64,000 nucleotides of DNA. It comes from Desulfuromonadaceae bacterium. Its GTDB lineage: Bacteria > Desulfobacterota > Desulfuromonadia > Geobacterales > Pseudopelobacteraceae. A model generated the notes under the pieces. It was not told the DNA's origin and searched no databases. It was given only the letters and a program-made list of their open reading frames with translations. How positions within the stretch are numbered: the stretch's first letter is position 1; every line of letters starts with the position of its first letter. The translations under genes and the position numbers were made by a program. Below are positions 9,038-18,861 of this stretch, one piece after another. The stretch spans positions 1 to 64,000 of the forward strand of contig JAQUIT010000020.1 in NCBI GenBank assembly GCA_028681335.1, read 5' to 3'.

Positions 9038-10867
9038 TTATTCGACGGTAACACTCTTGGCCAGGTTTCTCGGTTGATCGACGTCGGTCCCTTTCAATAC
9101 GGCGATGTGATACGCCAGCAACTGCAGCGGCACTGACAACAGCAGCGGTTCAAGATCTTCGTCGAGGCTCGGAATTTCAATGACTGTTTCCGCCCTCTCA
9201 CGCACCTCTTCATCGCCGGCGGAACAGACGGCGATCACGCGCCCGCCACGGGCAATAATTTCCTCCATGTTGGAAAGCGTCTTTTCATACGTGCTCCCCT
9301 TGGGTACCAGTACAACCACCGGCACATCCTCATCTATCAGGGCAATCGGACCATGCTTCATTTCACCGGCCGGATACCCTTCAGCATGGATGTAGGAAAT
9401 TTCCTTAAGCTTGAGCGCCCCTTCAAGGGCAATCGGGTAGTTTTTACCACGGCCGAGATAAAGAAAATCGCGGGCGTTCATATATTTTTTTGCAATTACC
9501 TCCACTTCTTCGTTCAGCTTGAGGGTTTCAACCAGCGCTCCGGACACCTGCTTGAGCGACGCAATCATCCGCTGACCGTGGACAGCATCGATCATACAGT
9601 TTGCTCTTCCCAGGCGAATGGTAAAGAGGTACAGAGCGATCAACTGAGTAACAAAAGCCTTGGTAGACGCAACGCCAATTTCCGGACCGGCATGGGTGTA
9701 GATCACGCCGGCAGCTTCTCTGGCAATGGAAGAATCAACCACGTTACAAATTGCCATATTCATCGCGCCACGCGACTTTGCTTCGCGCAGGGCTGCCAGG
9801 GTGTCGGCCGTTTCCCCGGACTGGGAGATAACTATGACCAGTGTACCTTCATCCACAACCGGGTTGCGATAACGGAACTCAGAGGCAAAATCAACCTCAA
9901 CCGGAATCCGGCAAAGTCCCTCTATATAGAATTTACCCAGCAAAGCCGAGTGCCATGAGGTACCGCAGGCGATGATAACGATCCGTTTGATTGACGCCAG
10001 CTGGCGATCACTAAATTGCAGTGTTTCAAGGTGTACATCCCCTTCTCCCTCAAGCAACCGCCCGGCGATGGTGTCTCGTACGGCACGCGGCTGTTCGTGA
10101 ATCTCCTTCAACATAAAGTGCCGATATCCGGCCTTTTCGGCCATCAAAGGTGACCAGTCAATATGGCGCGCACTTTTATCGAGAGGAGCGCCGGCGATCG
10201 TCGAAAAGTGAGCCGCGCCGCCCCTGAACACAACCATTTCGCCATCCTCCATGAACACCATTTCGCGGGTATAGGCTAAAATGGCCGGCACATCGGATGC
10301 GACGAAAAATTCCCCTTCGCCGAGGCCAACCACCATCGGCGACCCCTGTTTGGCGGCGAGCAGAGATTCAGGATCCTTTTCGTTGAGGATACAGACAGCA
10401 AAGGCACCGCGCAACTGTGCCAGCGCCAGCCTGACAGCCTTTTCGAAATCCGCCTCGGTTCTCAGCGTCTCTTCGATCAGGTGCGCGATGACCTCCGTAT
10501 CGGTTTCACTTTTGAACGCATGTCCATTCAGCCTCAGCTGATTTTTGAGTTGCAAGTGGTTCTCTATGATGCCGTTATGTACCAGAATCACCGGCCCGGC
10601 CTTATGCGGATGGGCGTTGATTTCAGAAGGCCTGCCGTGGGTTGCCCAACGGGTGTGACCGATCCCGACCATACCGGAGAGTGGCTGCTCCCGCAGAAGA
10701 TTTTCAAGATTAACCAGCTTCCCCTGGCTTCTGCGGATGGCAGCCCCGCCATCTGACAACGTGGCTATTCCGGCTGAGTCGTAGCCGCGATATTCAAGTT
10801 TTTTAAGCCCTTCCAGGATGATCGGGGTTGCCTGCTGACCACCGATGTACCCAACAATGCCACACAT
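9038..10867 (-). CDS. glmS: Glutamine-fructose-6-phosphate aminotransferase (isomerizing)
   Basis: GlmS makes glucosamine-6-phosphate from fructose-6-phosphate and glutamine, the first step toward UDP-GlcNAc for peptidoglycan and LPS. The start is [10 protein letters not shown], because Cys2 (Cys1 after Met removal) is the glutaminase nucleophile; the longer open frame upstream is noise and a GAGGAG site sits before this ATG. The N-terminal class II glutaminase domain ([19 protein letters not shown]) is followed by two SIS domains ([18 protein letters not shown]) and ends with the usual [13 protein letters not shown]. The length is 609 aa, normal. glmU, the next enzyme of the pathway after phosphoglucosamine mutase, is at 29.8 kb. 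Confidence 0.97.
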   Translation of the reverse strand: MCGIVGYIGGQQATPIILEGLKKLEYRGYDSAGIATLSDGGAAIRRSQGKLVNLENLLREQPLSGMVGIGHTRWATHGRPSEINAHPHKAGPVILVHNGIIENHLQLKNQLRLNGHAFKSETDTEVIAHLIEETLRTEADFEKAVRLALAQLRGAFAVCILNEKDPESLLAAKQGSPMVVGLGEGEFFVASDVPAILAYTREMVFMEDGEMVVFRGGAAHFSTIAGAPLDKSARHIDWSPLMAEKAGYRHFMLKEIHEQPRAVRDTIAGRLLEGEGDVHLETLQFSDRQLASIKRIVIIACGTSWHSALLGKFYIEGLCRIPVEVDFASEFRYRNPVVDEGTLVIVISQSGETADTLAALREAKSRGAMNMAICNVVDSSIAREAAGVIYTHAGPEIGVASTKAFVTQLIALYLFTIRLGRANCMIDAVHGQRMIASLKQVSGALVETLKLNEEVEVIAKKYMNARDFLYLGRGKNYPIALEGALKLKEISYIHAEGYPAGEMKHGPIALIDEDVPVVVLVPKGSTYEKTLSNMEEIIARGGRVIAVCSAGDEEVRERAETVIEIPSLDEDLEPLLLSVPLQLLAYHIAVLKGTDVDQPRNLAKSVTVE

Positions 10868-10895
10868 ATAACTCTCCTCAAAAACCGTAATAAAA

Positions 10896-10901
10896 AGTAT
10901 A
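10896..10901 (-). promoter_or_regulatory. Probable -10 box of glmS
   Basis: TATACT on the minus strand lies about 30 bp before the glmS ATG. The -35 region (TTATGG) is weak. A separate gapped palindrome CGCTCA-CA-TGAGCG lies at 10977-10990 in the same glmS/mrcA divergent region; its role is unknown. Confidence 0.4.
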
Positions 10902-11008
10902 AAACATGATACGTAGTACCATAAACAGACCGACTGTGGCACGATTTTTTTGCTGCCAAAGCCTGTTTTCCAGCCGCGCTCACATGAGCGGCCCAAAACT
11001 GAATATGT

Positions 11009-11036
11009 TTGAATTTCTGAGATGATATGCTATTTT
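11009..11036 (+). promoter_or_regulatory. Possible promoter of the PBP1A gene
   Basis: TTGAAT (11009-11014) and TATTTT (11031-11036) with a 16 bp spacer lie about 70 bp before the PBP1A start, divergent from glmS. Confidence 0.4.
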
Positions 11037-11106
11037 ACTGCAGTCAAAAGACAGTCGCAGCTCCAGTTCTTAACCGTTCATTCAGTTTCACAGGAAGGTT
11101 CGCTCA

Positions 11107-13419
11107 ATGCAAAGAAAGATACAAACCGCCTCACCAAACAACAGTTTTTTGTCAATGCTGCTGTTATTTGCAGTAACTCTCGCAGTCGTTGCTCTCCTCG
11201 GCGTATCGGGCTATGTGTTTTATCTGATGGCCAAGCTTCCCAAAGTTGACAGGCTGACTGATTACAAACCACCAATTGTCTCCCAGGTTTTTGGCGATGA
11301 CGGCACCCTTGTCGGAGAATTTTATCTGGAACGCCGCATTGTGGTTCCGGTCAGCAAGATGCCGCGCAAACTGATTCAGGCCTTTGTCTCTGCCGAGGAT
11401 TCCAATTTCTATTCCCATAAGGGGATAGACTATCTGGGGATCATGCGGGCAGCCATTAAAAACGTAATGTCCATGAGTAAGAAAGAGGGCGCGTCCACGA
11501 TCACCCAGCAGGTGGCAAAATCCATGCTGTTGTCGCCGGAGAAAAAGTTTTCCCGCAAGATCAAGGAGGCCATCCTCGCAAAACGGATGGAGGAGCGACT
11601 CTCCAAGGATGAAATTCTCTACCTCTACCTCAACCAGATATACCTTGGCAGCGGTGCATACGGAGTTCAGGCGGCTTCAGAAACCTATTTCGGCAAGAAC
11701 GTCGAACAGCTCAACCTTGCCGAAATGTCCATGTTGGCAGGCCTACCCAAGGCACCAAATTCCTATTCTCCGATCAAACATCTCGATAAAGCCCGCGAAC
11801 GCCAGGGATATGTTCTCGACCGCATGACTGCGGAGGGATACATAACACCGGCCGAAGCCGACCACGCCCGCAAGACCCCCATAATTCTGCAGCCGATGAA
11901 AAAGGTCAACAACGAGGAGTCCGCCTACTACCTTGAATACCTACGAATCCAGCTGGAGCAGAAATACGGTGAAGACCAGCTCTATAAGGGGGGGTTGAAT
12001 ATCTACACCACCATGAATGCCGGCATGCAGCGAGCCGCCTATGAAAGCCTGCGCAAGGGCCTTAAAGAGGTGGACAAGCGCCAGGGATTTCGCGGCCCGA
12101 CCAAATACCTGAATGAGACGGATGTCGACGCGTTTTGCGCTAAAATTGAGGACGGCATTGATTCCGCCACACTCAAGACCGGCGAGACCTACCTCGGAGT
12201 CGTGGTCGGGTTCCACCCAGAAAAAGGCGAAGCGCTGGTCAGGGTTGGAGAGCGCAAAGGGGTTCTTTCCAGGAAAAACATGGCATGGGCGGGCAGACTA
12301 GCCATGTCCAATCACTACGGCAAGCCAGCAAAAGCAAACAGGGAACTGACCCTCGGCTCCGTCATCGAGGTTTCTGTCCTCTCTCCCGAATTGGACAAGG
12401 ATGGCGCCCAGTTCGCGCTTGATCAGACACCCGAGGTGCAGGCGGCGCTAGTGTCTATCGATCCCCGTAGCGGCGGTGTCAAAGCAATGGTTGGCGGGTA
12501 CGACTTCAGAAAGAGCCAGTTCAACCGCGCCATGCAGGCGAAAAGAAACGGTGGTTCAGCCTTTAAACCGATTATTTATGCGGCAGCTCTGGACAAGGGA
12601 CTGACCCCGGCGACAATCATTGAAGATGCGCCGGTAGAATACCCGGACGGTGCCGGCGGGGTGTGGAAACCACAGAACTACGATCATGAGTTCCGTGGTT
12701 TTGTGACCATGCGTGAAGCGCTCACCTACTCAATCAACATTGTCAGCGTCAAGATCATGGAGCAGATCGGCGGCCAGTACGCAGCGGAATACGCCAGAAA
12801 ACTGGGGTTCACGTCCCCTATTCCGGCTAATCTGGCCCTGGCGCTGGGAGCGGCATCAGTCTCCCCCTTTGAGTTAACATCTGCTTACGCCGTCTTTGCG
12901 AACAAAGGCCTGCTGACCCCGCAGTATTTTATTACCAAAGTCACTGACACCGATGGTACCGTCCTTCAGGAGACAGCTCCCCCGGTGCCGGTCCCGGTAA
13001 TTCCACCCGAAACCGCATACGTTATAACAAATCTGATGCAGAGCGTTGTCTCCAGCGGCACCGGACATCGCGCATCCCTCATCGGACGTCCGGTGGCCGG
13101 AAAGACCGGCACAACCAACGGATCAAAGGACGCCTGGTTTATCGGTTATATACCGCAATTGGTGACAGGAGTGTGGGTCGGCTACGATCAGGAGCGTTCT
13201 CTGGGAAGAGCGGGAACCGGCGGCCAGGCGGCAGCCCCGATCTGGAGTGATTTCATGCAAAAAGCTGTCTTGTCATTACCGGCTGAGGATTTTGAAGCAC
13301 CGGAAAATGTTTCGTTTGTCCTCATCAATCCACACACAGGCAATCTTGCTAAAGAGGGAACAGCAGGAGCGGTTATGGAATGCTTTATAAAAGGAAGCGA
13401 ACCGTCGTCATACGACTAG
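11107..13419 (+). CDS. mrcA: Penicillin-binding protein 1A, bifunctional peptidoglycan synthase
   Basis: This class A PBP polymerises lipid II and crosslinks the glycan strands at the periplasmic face of the inner membrane. One N-terminal membrane helix (about residues 17-40) precedes a GT51 transglycosylase domain with EDSNFYSHKGID, GASTITQQVAKS and LYLNQIYLGSGAYG. The transpeptidase domain has SAFK with catalytic Ser484, SIN as the SxN motif and KTGTTNG as the KTG motif. The length of 770 aa is normal for PBP1A. A GGAAGG site precedes the ATG. Its stop codon shares the CTAG tetranucleotide with the convergent L,D-transpeptidase gene. Confidence 0.95.
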   Translation: MQRKIQTASPNNSFLSMLLLFAVTLAVVALLGVSGYVFYLMAKLPKVDRLTDYKPPIVSQVFGDDGTLVGEFYLERRIVVPVSKMPRKLIQAFVSAEDSNFYSHKGIDYLGIMRAAIKNVMSMSKKEGASTITQQVAKSMLLSPEKKFSRKIKEAILAKRMEERLSKDEILYLYLNQIYLGSGAYGVQAASETYFGKNVEQLNLAEMSMLAGLPKAPNSYSPIKHLDKARERQGYVLDRMTAEGYITPAEADHARKTPIILQPMKKVNNEESAYYLEYLRIQLEQKYGEDQLYKGGLNIYTTMNAGMQRAAYESLRKGLKEVDKRQGFRGPTKYLNETDVDAFCAKIEDGIDSATLKTGETYLGVVVGFHPEKGEALVRVGERKGVLSRKNMAWAGRLAMSNHYGKPAKANRELTLGSVIEVSVLSPELDKDGAQFALDQTPEVQAALVSIDPRSGGVKAMVGGYDFRKSQFNRAMQAKRNGGSAFKPIIYAAALDKGLTPATIIEDAPVEYPDGAGGVWKPQNYDHEFRGFVTMREALTYSINIVSVKIMEQIGGQYAAEYARKLGFTSPIPANLALALGAASVSPFELTSAYAVFANKGLLTPQYFITKVTDTDGTVLQETAPPVPVPVIPPETAYVITNLMQSVVSSGTGHRASLIGRPVAGKTGTTNGSKDAWFIGYIPQLVTGVWVGYDQERSLGRAGTGGQAAAPIWSDFMQKAVLSLPAEDFEAPENVSFVLINPHTGNLAKEGTAGAVMECFIKGSEPSSYD

Positions 13420-14729
13420 TTCACCGTTGCACTCATGAACGGGCGAGGCGCTGCTGCCTCGCCCAATTGGGCGATCGGGCCTGTCGCCACTGAAACTTTT
13501 AAGGTAATATCCTCGGCAACACCGCTTTTCTGCTTTACCACCGCCTTAAACTTATCCCAATCAACCAGTTCTGTAAGCTTCAGCTTCTCTACCATGTGAC
13601 GTGCTTCCATGACAAGATTGGTGCGCTTATTATAGGCATCGCGATGCACTTCCAAAAAGATGCGCCCATCCTCGGTCACCGCCAGCTTCACCGGCTTATA
13701 AATTATTTCACCACGGGTATTTACCTTGATCTGCGGAAAAAACTCCTTCATCTGGTTCGGAGAGAGGCGAATGCACCCATGACTGGAGAAGCTGTAAATT
13801 GATGATGGCATGGTTGTGCTGTGGATCAGTATACCGGGGATGGAGGTTCTGATCGCATACTTGCCGAGCGGGTTCTCCGGACCGGGAGGAACGCTGGTAA
13901 CGACTTCCTTACCATGCTCTTCCATCTGTGTCTGGATTGAGGGGGGTACCGTCCAGGTAGGGTCTTTCACCTTAGCCGTAATTTTGAATTTTCCAACCGG
14001 TGTCTGCCAGACATATTTATCATTTTTTGTGACAGAGCCAAGCGCCACCGGAAGAGACGTGACAAGGGCCCCCTGCTGGAAATAATAGAGAGTCCGGTCT
14101 GGGATATTGATTATGATGCCGTTTTTCACCTGTTGGGGAATGATTTTACGGTTATTATAGACAAGCTGCTGTCCTTTTTTGAGGGTCGCCTTGGCACCCA
14201 GGCCGTTCATACTGCGAAGGTGCTGAGGAGTAACCCCCAGCTTCGCAGCAACAAGGCGAACAGTATCAGACCTCTCCGTCGTGTAGACCCCCCTTGAACC
14301 AACAATCCGGTCGGAAGACAAGTCCCCGAACTGATTTACAGATGGCTCAGGCTCAGGCTCAAGTTCAGACTCAGAGATTTGATCAGAAGGAGGCTGCAGC
14401 ACCGCAACCTTGGTTTCCACCGCAACCCGGGAGTTTCTGAGCATCGAATCAATGACGTGTGACTTCTGCAGCGCCAACAGGTAAAACCTGTCTGCGTTCT
14501 CACTGTCTTTATTGGAGAAATAGCGGCGGGCGACCTCAAAGACCAGCTCAAGGCTTTTCATATCATCCGAAAACTGTTGGGCAGCTACCGTTTGATGCAG
14601 GACGGACACCGCCGCTTCAGCATCCTGTCTGACATCAGCCACCGCGGGAACGGCATACAAAATCAAAGCGACAAGCAGATAAAACGATAACCGACGGCAT
14701 GGTGTTGATTGGTTAGAAGGAAATTTCAT
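13416..14729 (-). CDS. LysM and YkuD domain L,D-transpeptidase, secreted
   Basis: This enzyme likely forms 3-3 peptidoglycan crosslinks or attaches proteins to the wall. A signal peptide (YLLVALILYAVPAVA) is followed by a helical segment, an acidic Pro/Glu linker (SESELEPEPEPSVNQ), a LysM peptidoglycan-binding domain at about residues 150-195, and a YkuD catalytic domain with HSTTMPSSIYSFSSHGCIRL; the catalytic Cys is in SHGCIR. The length is 437 aa. A C-terminal extension of roughly 100 aa follows the catalytic domain, also seen in ErfK/YbiS-type proteins. It is convergent with PBP1A and shares its stop site. Confidence 0.9.
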   Translation of the reverse strand: MKFPSNQSTPCRRLSFYLLVALILYAVPAVADVRQDAEAAVSVLHQTVAAQQFSDDMKSLELVFEVARRYFSNKDSENADRFYLLALQKSHVIDSMLRNSRVAVETKVAVLQPPSDQISESELEPEPEPSVNQFGDLSSDRIVGSRGVYTTERSDTVRLVAAKLGVTPQHLRSMNGLGAKATLKKGQQLVYNNRKIIPQQVKNGIIINIPDRTLYYFQQGALVTSLPVALGSVTKNDKYVWQTPVGKFKITAKVKDPTWTVPPSIQTQMEEHGKEVVTSVPPGPENPLGKYAIRTSIPGILIHSTTMPSSIYSFSSHGCIRLSPNQMKEFFPQIKVNTRGEIIYKPVKLAVTEDGRIFLEVHRDAYNKRTNLVMEARHMVEKLKLTELVDWDKFKAVVKQKSGVAEDITLKVSVATGPIAQLGEAAAPRPFMSATVN

Positions 14730-14842
14730 AGCGGCACATTTTGTACATTATCACTTGTAGATATTGCAAACATATTCTAACAAATTTCTTATGAGGAGCC
14801 ACAAAGCGGAAGCCGCCGCTTTCCACTTCAGGCTAAGAAACG

Positions 14843-14879
14843 TTTACGCCCCCGACGGAATTCCCATCGGGGGCGTAAA
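14843..14879 (-). terminator. Hairpin terminator downstream of hcp
   Basis: A 13 bp perfect stem (TTTACGCCCCCGA / TCGGGGGCGTAAA) with an 11 nt loop lies about 20 bp after the hcp stop. The following U-tract is weak (ACGTTTCTT), so efficiency is uncertain. Confidence 0.65.
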
Positions 14880-14899
14880 AGCACAGCTATGTCTTCATA

Positions 14900-16501
14900 C
14901 TAACCAAGAATCGCTTTGATATCTGCCTCAGCAGTCGTAATCGGTGCAATATTGAAGTTCTCTACCAGGAAGTTAAGTACATTCGGTGTTATGAATGCCG
15001 GCAGAGTCGGTCCGAGCTTGATGTTCTTGATACCGAGGTGGAACAGGGTCAGAAGGATGACAACCGCCTTCTGCTCGTACCAGGAAAGAATCATCGAGAG
15101 CGGCAGGTCGTTGACGCCACATTCAAAGGCACCCGCCAGAGCAACGGCAATCTGGATTGCCGAGTAGGCGTCATTGCACTGTCCGACGTCCAACAGACGT
15201 GGAATGCCGCCGATATCACCGAATTCAAGCTTGTTGAAACGGTATTTGCCGCAGGCAAGGGTCAGGATAACCGTATCCTGAGGGAGTTTCTCGGCAAATT
15301 CAGTATAGTAATTACGTCCCGACTTGGCACCGTCGCAGCCACCAATGAGGAAAAAGTGCTTGATAGCGCCTGATTTAACAGCAGCGACGACCTTGTCGGC
15401 CACGCCCAGTACCGCATTGTGACCAAAACCGGTCAAAATCTCCTGGCCGGGATTGTCGGGAAAACCGGGGAGTTCAAGGGCCTTGTTGATGACCGCTGAA
15501 AAGTCCCAGCCGTCAACATGTTTCACATCAGGCCAGGCGACGAGGCCCCAGGTGTAAAGACGGTCTTTATAGCTGTCAGACGGTTTCTGGATGCAGTTGG
15601 TGTTGAAGATGATCGCCCCGGGGAAGTTGACAAATTCCTTAGCCTGATCCTGCCATGCGCCGCCGAAGTTACCGACCAGGTGGGTGTATTTCTTCAGGCC
15701 GGGATAGCCGTGGGCCGGGAGCATCTCGCCGTGGGTGTAGATATTGATCCCCTTCCCTTCAGTCTGTTTAAGCAACTCTTCCAGCATTTTCAGATCATGT
15801 CCGGTTACGAGGATTGCTTTGCCCGCCTTGGTTCCCAGCTGCACTGCGGTCGGCACCGGGTGGCCATAGGCATCTGTATGTGCATTGTTAAGGAGACCCA
15901 TGACGGTCAGGTTCTGCTTGCCACACTCCATGGAGAGGGCAACAAAATCCATCAGCCCCAGGTTGGCGTCGGTCGTGGCAGCAAGTGCTTTCTGGAAAAA
16001 CGCCATAACGTCATCATCGGTTTTACCGAGGATCATGGCGTGATCCATGTAAGCAGCCATACCCTTCAGACCGTACATGAGGATCTCGATCACGGAACGG
16101 ATATCTTCGTTGACGTGCTGGGTGTTAATGCCGTGAGCCTCACCCTGCGTGGTCATGCCGGCCAGGTCGTCAGCAGGCCTCCAGTCAGCAACCGGACCGG
16201 AAAGAGTCACACCTGCAGCAGCCTTGGCTTTCTCTTTCAGCTCGTAGCAGCGCTCAATCATGCCGCCGATGCGCTCCGGTTCAAAATCCACATTGGTTAC
16301 AGTGGTGAAGAGTCCCTCAATGGTAAAACGGTCAATCTCGGCATCGCGTCCCAGCTTGTCGGCGTAGAGCGCCAGGCTCTTCAGGCCGTAAAGAAGGTGG
16401 TCCTGCAGTGCCGCAACATCAGGTTTTTTTCCGCATACGCCTGAAATATTGCAACCGACTCCGTTTGCCGCCTGCTCACATTGGTTACAAAACATGCTCA
16501 T
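14900..16501 (-). CDS. hcp: Hydroxylamine reductase / hybrid cluster protein
   Basis: Hcp is a cytoplasmic iron-sulfur-oxygen hybrid cluster enzyme that protects against nitrosative stress; NO reduction and hydroxylamine reduction are both described for the family. The N-terminal cysteine block MFCNQCEQAANGVGC...GVCGK binds the first cluster. Hybrid-cluster ligands fall in later segments such as FNTNCIQKP, LIGGCDGAKSGRNY and DVGQCNDAYS. The length of 533 aa is typical. A GGGAGG site precedes the ATG. No hcr reductase gene is adjacent. A TTGAC-N4-GTCAA palindrome about 95 bp upstream suggests control by an HcpR- or FNR/CRP-family regulator responding to NO or redox state. Confidence 0.96.
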   Translation of the reverse strand: MSMFCNQCEQAANGVGCNISGVCGKKPDVAALQDHLLYGLKSLALYADKLGRDAEIDRFTIEGLFTTVTNVDFEPERIGGMIERCYELKEKAKAAAGVTLSGPVADWRPADDLAGMTTQGEAHGINTQHVNEDIRSVIEILMYGLKGMAAYMDHAMILGKTDDDVMAFFQKALAATTDANLGLMDFVALSMECGKQNLTVMGLLNNAHTDAYGHPVPTAVQLGTKAGKAILVTGHDLKMLEELLKQTEGKGINIYTHGEMLPAHGYPGLKKYTHLVGNFGGAWQDQAKEFVNFPGAIIFNTNCIQKPSDSYKDRLYTWGLVAWPDVKHVDGWDFSAVINKALELPGFPDNPGQEILTGFGHNAVLGVADKVVAAVKSGAIKHFFLIGGCDGAKSGRNYYTEFAEKLPQDTVILTLACGKYRFNKLEFGDIGGIPRLLDVGQCNDAYSAIQIAVALAGAFECGVNDLPLSMILSWYEQKAVVILLTLFHLGIKNIKLGPTLPAFITPNVLNFLVENFNIAPITTAEADIKAILG

Positions 16502-16595
16502 TTCTGTTTCCTCCCTGTTTGTTGATATTAGAGTTATTTCGAATGTTTTTTCTCTATAGGTGTCCGTACAATATACCAGCGCTTACGGATATTAC

Positions 16596-16609
16596 TTGAC
16601 GCTGGTCAA
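16596..16609. promoter_or_regulatory. HcpR/FNR-type operator upstream of hcp
   Basis: TTGACGCTGGTCAA is a perfect 5+4+5 palindrome between hcp (minus) and the EAL-HDOD gene (plus). HcpR sites reported for Desulfovibrio-type bacteria contain TTGAC...GTCAA half-sites, and hcp is the classic HcpR target. The assignment rests on motif and context only. Confidence 0.65.
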
Positions 16610-16784
16610 TAATTTCAAATTCACAAAATATATCTGCAGGACGGAGTCATCACGCTTAACAGCCCTGTATGCATATATTTTAATTCACATTTGGCAGAAA
16701 TATCAGTAGAATGCTCGGCAATAAGAACAGAAAAGATGCTTAGTGCATAAAAAACAGTCTTAAATTACTGGTGGAACTTAAAGC

Positions 16785-18005
16785 ATGAGCAAGAACTGCA
16801 TAATCGGCCGCCAACCCATCCTGGACAGAGACGAGCACCTCTATGGCTATGAACTCCTCTTCCGCTCCACAGATGTTAATCAAGCCGACATACTGGATGC
16901 AGGGCGGGCCACCGCCAATGTGATCGTCAACACCCTCGCATCATTCGGAATTGCAGAACTTCTGGGTGGGCGCAGAGGTTTCATAAATGTTGATTTAGAC
17001 ATGCTGATGGACGAAGTGCTTGAATTACTCCCTCAGGAACATGTCGTCATCGAGTTGCTGGAGTCCATTGAACCTTCACCACCCATGATCGAACGCTGTC
17101 GGATGCTCAAGGAAGCCGGTTTTATTCTGGCACTGGACGACCACCAGTACAGCCCGGATTTCGCAGAATTATACGCCATCATCGATATTGTCAAAGTTGA
17201 CCTCTTGCAGACCCCACTTGAATCCCTTCCCGACTACATTGAGCACCTGCGCCCCTATCCCTGCAAACTGCTTGCAGAGAAGGTCGAGAGCATGGAGCAG
17301 TTTAGCGCATGCCACGCCCTTGGTTTCGACTACTTTCAGGGCTACTACTTTGCCCGGCCGGACATCATCAAAAAGAAGAAAATGGATGACGACGCCACAA
17401 ACCTTCTCAAACTGATGCGCCTCTTGGCAGAGGATGCCGACACCGAGGTCATAGAACAGGCCTTCCGTGGCAGCCCGTCACTGACATACAAGCTGTTGAT
17501 GCTGGTAAACTCGGTTGCATTCGGGCAACGCCACAAGATCCAGGGGGTTGGCCACGCCATTGCAATGACCGGCAGGGTACAGATTAAACGCTGGATACAG
17601 CTGGCCCTGTTTGCCGCTGACGGTGAAGACGCCTTTGACCACCCCCTTGTGGATATGGCCGCAACAAGAGCCGGCCTCATGGAACAGCTGGCATTTATTC
17701 ACCCGCTGCTGAAGTTTGACGGAGAATCAGCTGACCGGGCTTTTATGACCGGTATCCTCTCCCTGATGGCGAACATCTACGATATAGCCATCGAAGACAT
17801 CATAGCGAACCTCAACCTTAACGATGAAGTTGCCGCCGCACTGACTGATTACACGGGACACTACGGCGACCTCCTGCGGGTAATGGAACACCTTGAGGAC
17901 CTCGACACCTGCTCTGCATCAGCGGAACTTGTCTCTATGGGCATTAACCCCAACAATCTGGGTGAAATTCAACTGCGCGCTTTTAACTGGCGTAAATCCG
18001 CATAA
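16785..18005 (+). CDS. EAL-HDOD signalling protein (YuxH type)
   Basis: This is a two-domain regulator: an N-terminal EAL domain (c-di-GMP phosphodiesterase fold) and a C-terminal HDOD domain. In the EAL part the motif is YELLFRS, the Asn (INVD), Glu (IELLE), Lys (VKVD), Glu (AEKVE) and Gln (FQGYYFARP) positions are kept, but the loop-6 DDFGTG is changed to DDHQYS. Loop-6 loss is typical of EAL-HDOD proteins thought to bind rather than cleave c-di-GMP. The HDOD half starts near residue 200 (LRLLAEDADTEVIEQAF, then SPSLTYKLLMLVNS). The length of 406 aa is normal. A PilZ gene follows 40 bp later, making a likely c-di-GMP pair. Confidence 0.88.
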   Translation: MSKNCIIGRQPILDRDEHLYGYELLFRSTDVNQADILDAGRATANVIVNTLASFGIAELLGGRRGFINVDLDMLMDEVLELLPQEHVVIELLESIEPSPPMIERCRMLKEAGFILALDDHQYSPDFAELYAIIDIVKVDLLQTPLESLPDYIEHLRPYPCKLLAEKVESMEQFSACHALGFDYFQGYYFARPDIIKKKKMDDDATNLLKLMRLLAEDADTEVIEQAFRGSPSLTYKLLMLVNSVAFGQRHKIQGVGHAIAMTGRVQIKRWIQLALFAADGEDAFDHPLVDMAATRAGLMEQLAFIHPLLKFDGESADRAFMTGILSLMANIYDIAIEDIIANLNLNDEVAAALTDYTGHYGDLLRVMEHLEDLDTCSASAELVSMGINPNNLGEIQLRAFNWRKSA

Positions 18006-18045
18006 CCAGCCGTTCCCACCCTGTTTTGGATATTAAAAATATGAA

Positions 18046-18786
18046 ATGGCCATTGAGAAGACAGGGAAGCGCGTGGTAAAAACAGAAATCCCCGATAATA
18101 ATTTTTTCTGCCTGATGGATGATCCGGAAGAGGGTTCTGTTGAGAACGATCTGTCCAAGCTGGCCAGTTCAAGGCCTCACACTGGCGTCCAGCTTCTCAA
18201 CTACTACAAAGAGGTACCCCTTTCTGCGCCGGCCAGAATTCTCGAGGTGTCTGAAAGCGGGGTGGTTTGCCGCACCAGTGAACTTCAGGCACGCGCTATA
18301 GAATATAGCGAGTACACCATTATCCAGGGCGCTCCCTTCCGGCATCATGTGTATGCCAATGCGCTCTACGATAAAGAGAGCGGAAATCTCGCACTTTCCG
18401 CTCTGCAGTATGTCGAGGTACATTCCAACCGGCGCAAATCCGTCAGGGTGCGCATGCAAGTCCCACCACTCATCGGACTGGAGGCCGGCGCCACTAAATT
18501 CAGTGGCCGGATGCTGGACCTGTCGCTGGATGGCTGCGCTGTCAACATTCCAGACCGCGACCTGCTGGGAAACTTCTCATTTTTTTACCTCACGATCGCT
18601 ATGCCCTTAAAACCGCAGCAACCACCAGGCACGACGCGTTTACTGGCAAAACTGGCAAAGGTGTATCAGCACAACAGGCTGTTTCGCTGCATCTTTCTGT
18701 TTGAGCATGACAAAAGCAGCGAAAACCAGATCGGCATGCTTATCGCCCGCCGCCAGACGGACATTATCAGAGAGCTCTCCCCCTGA
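18046..18786 (+). CDS. PilZ-domain protein, probable c-di-GMP effector
   Basis: This 246 aa protein has a poorly conserved N-terminal part and a C-terminal PilZ domain. The c-di-GMP motif RRKSVRVRM (RxxxR type) is followed by GRMLDLSLDGCAV, which fits the D/NxSxxG motif. The N-terminal half (PARILEVSESGVVCRTSELQARAI) resembles a second, degenerate PilZ-like beta barrel, as in YcgR-type proteins. No membrane segment or signal peptide is seen. The ribosome binding site is weak. It lies directly after the EAL-HDOD gene on the same strand. The output process is not readable from the sequence. Confidence 0.8.
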   Translation: MAIEKTGKRVVKTEIPDNNFFCLMDDPEEGSVENDLSKLASSRPHTGVQLLNYYKEVPLSAPARILEVSESGVVCRTSELQARAIEYSEYTIIQGAPFRHHVYANALYDKESGNLALSALQYVEVHSNRRKSVRVRMQVPPLIGLEAGATKFSGRMLDLSLDGCAVNIPDRDLLGNFSFFYLTIAMPLKPQQPPGTTRLLAKLAKVYQHNRLFRCIFLFEHDKSSENQIGMLIARRQTDIIRELSP

Positions 18787-18861
18787 CCTTTCTCTTCTTT
18801 TGCCTGCGGTTCACCCCCGATGCAAACCACAGCAACTGCCACGACATTGCGCCACGCTCCA

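Noticed and set aside
10868-11000. glmS ribozyme or other RNA control of glmS
   Set aside because: No ribozyme core recognised, and the gap between the -10 box and the ATG is about 30 bp.
16690-16720. Sigma54 promoter for the EAL-HDOD gene
   Set aside because: The GG and GC elements are about 20 bp apart instead of 12.
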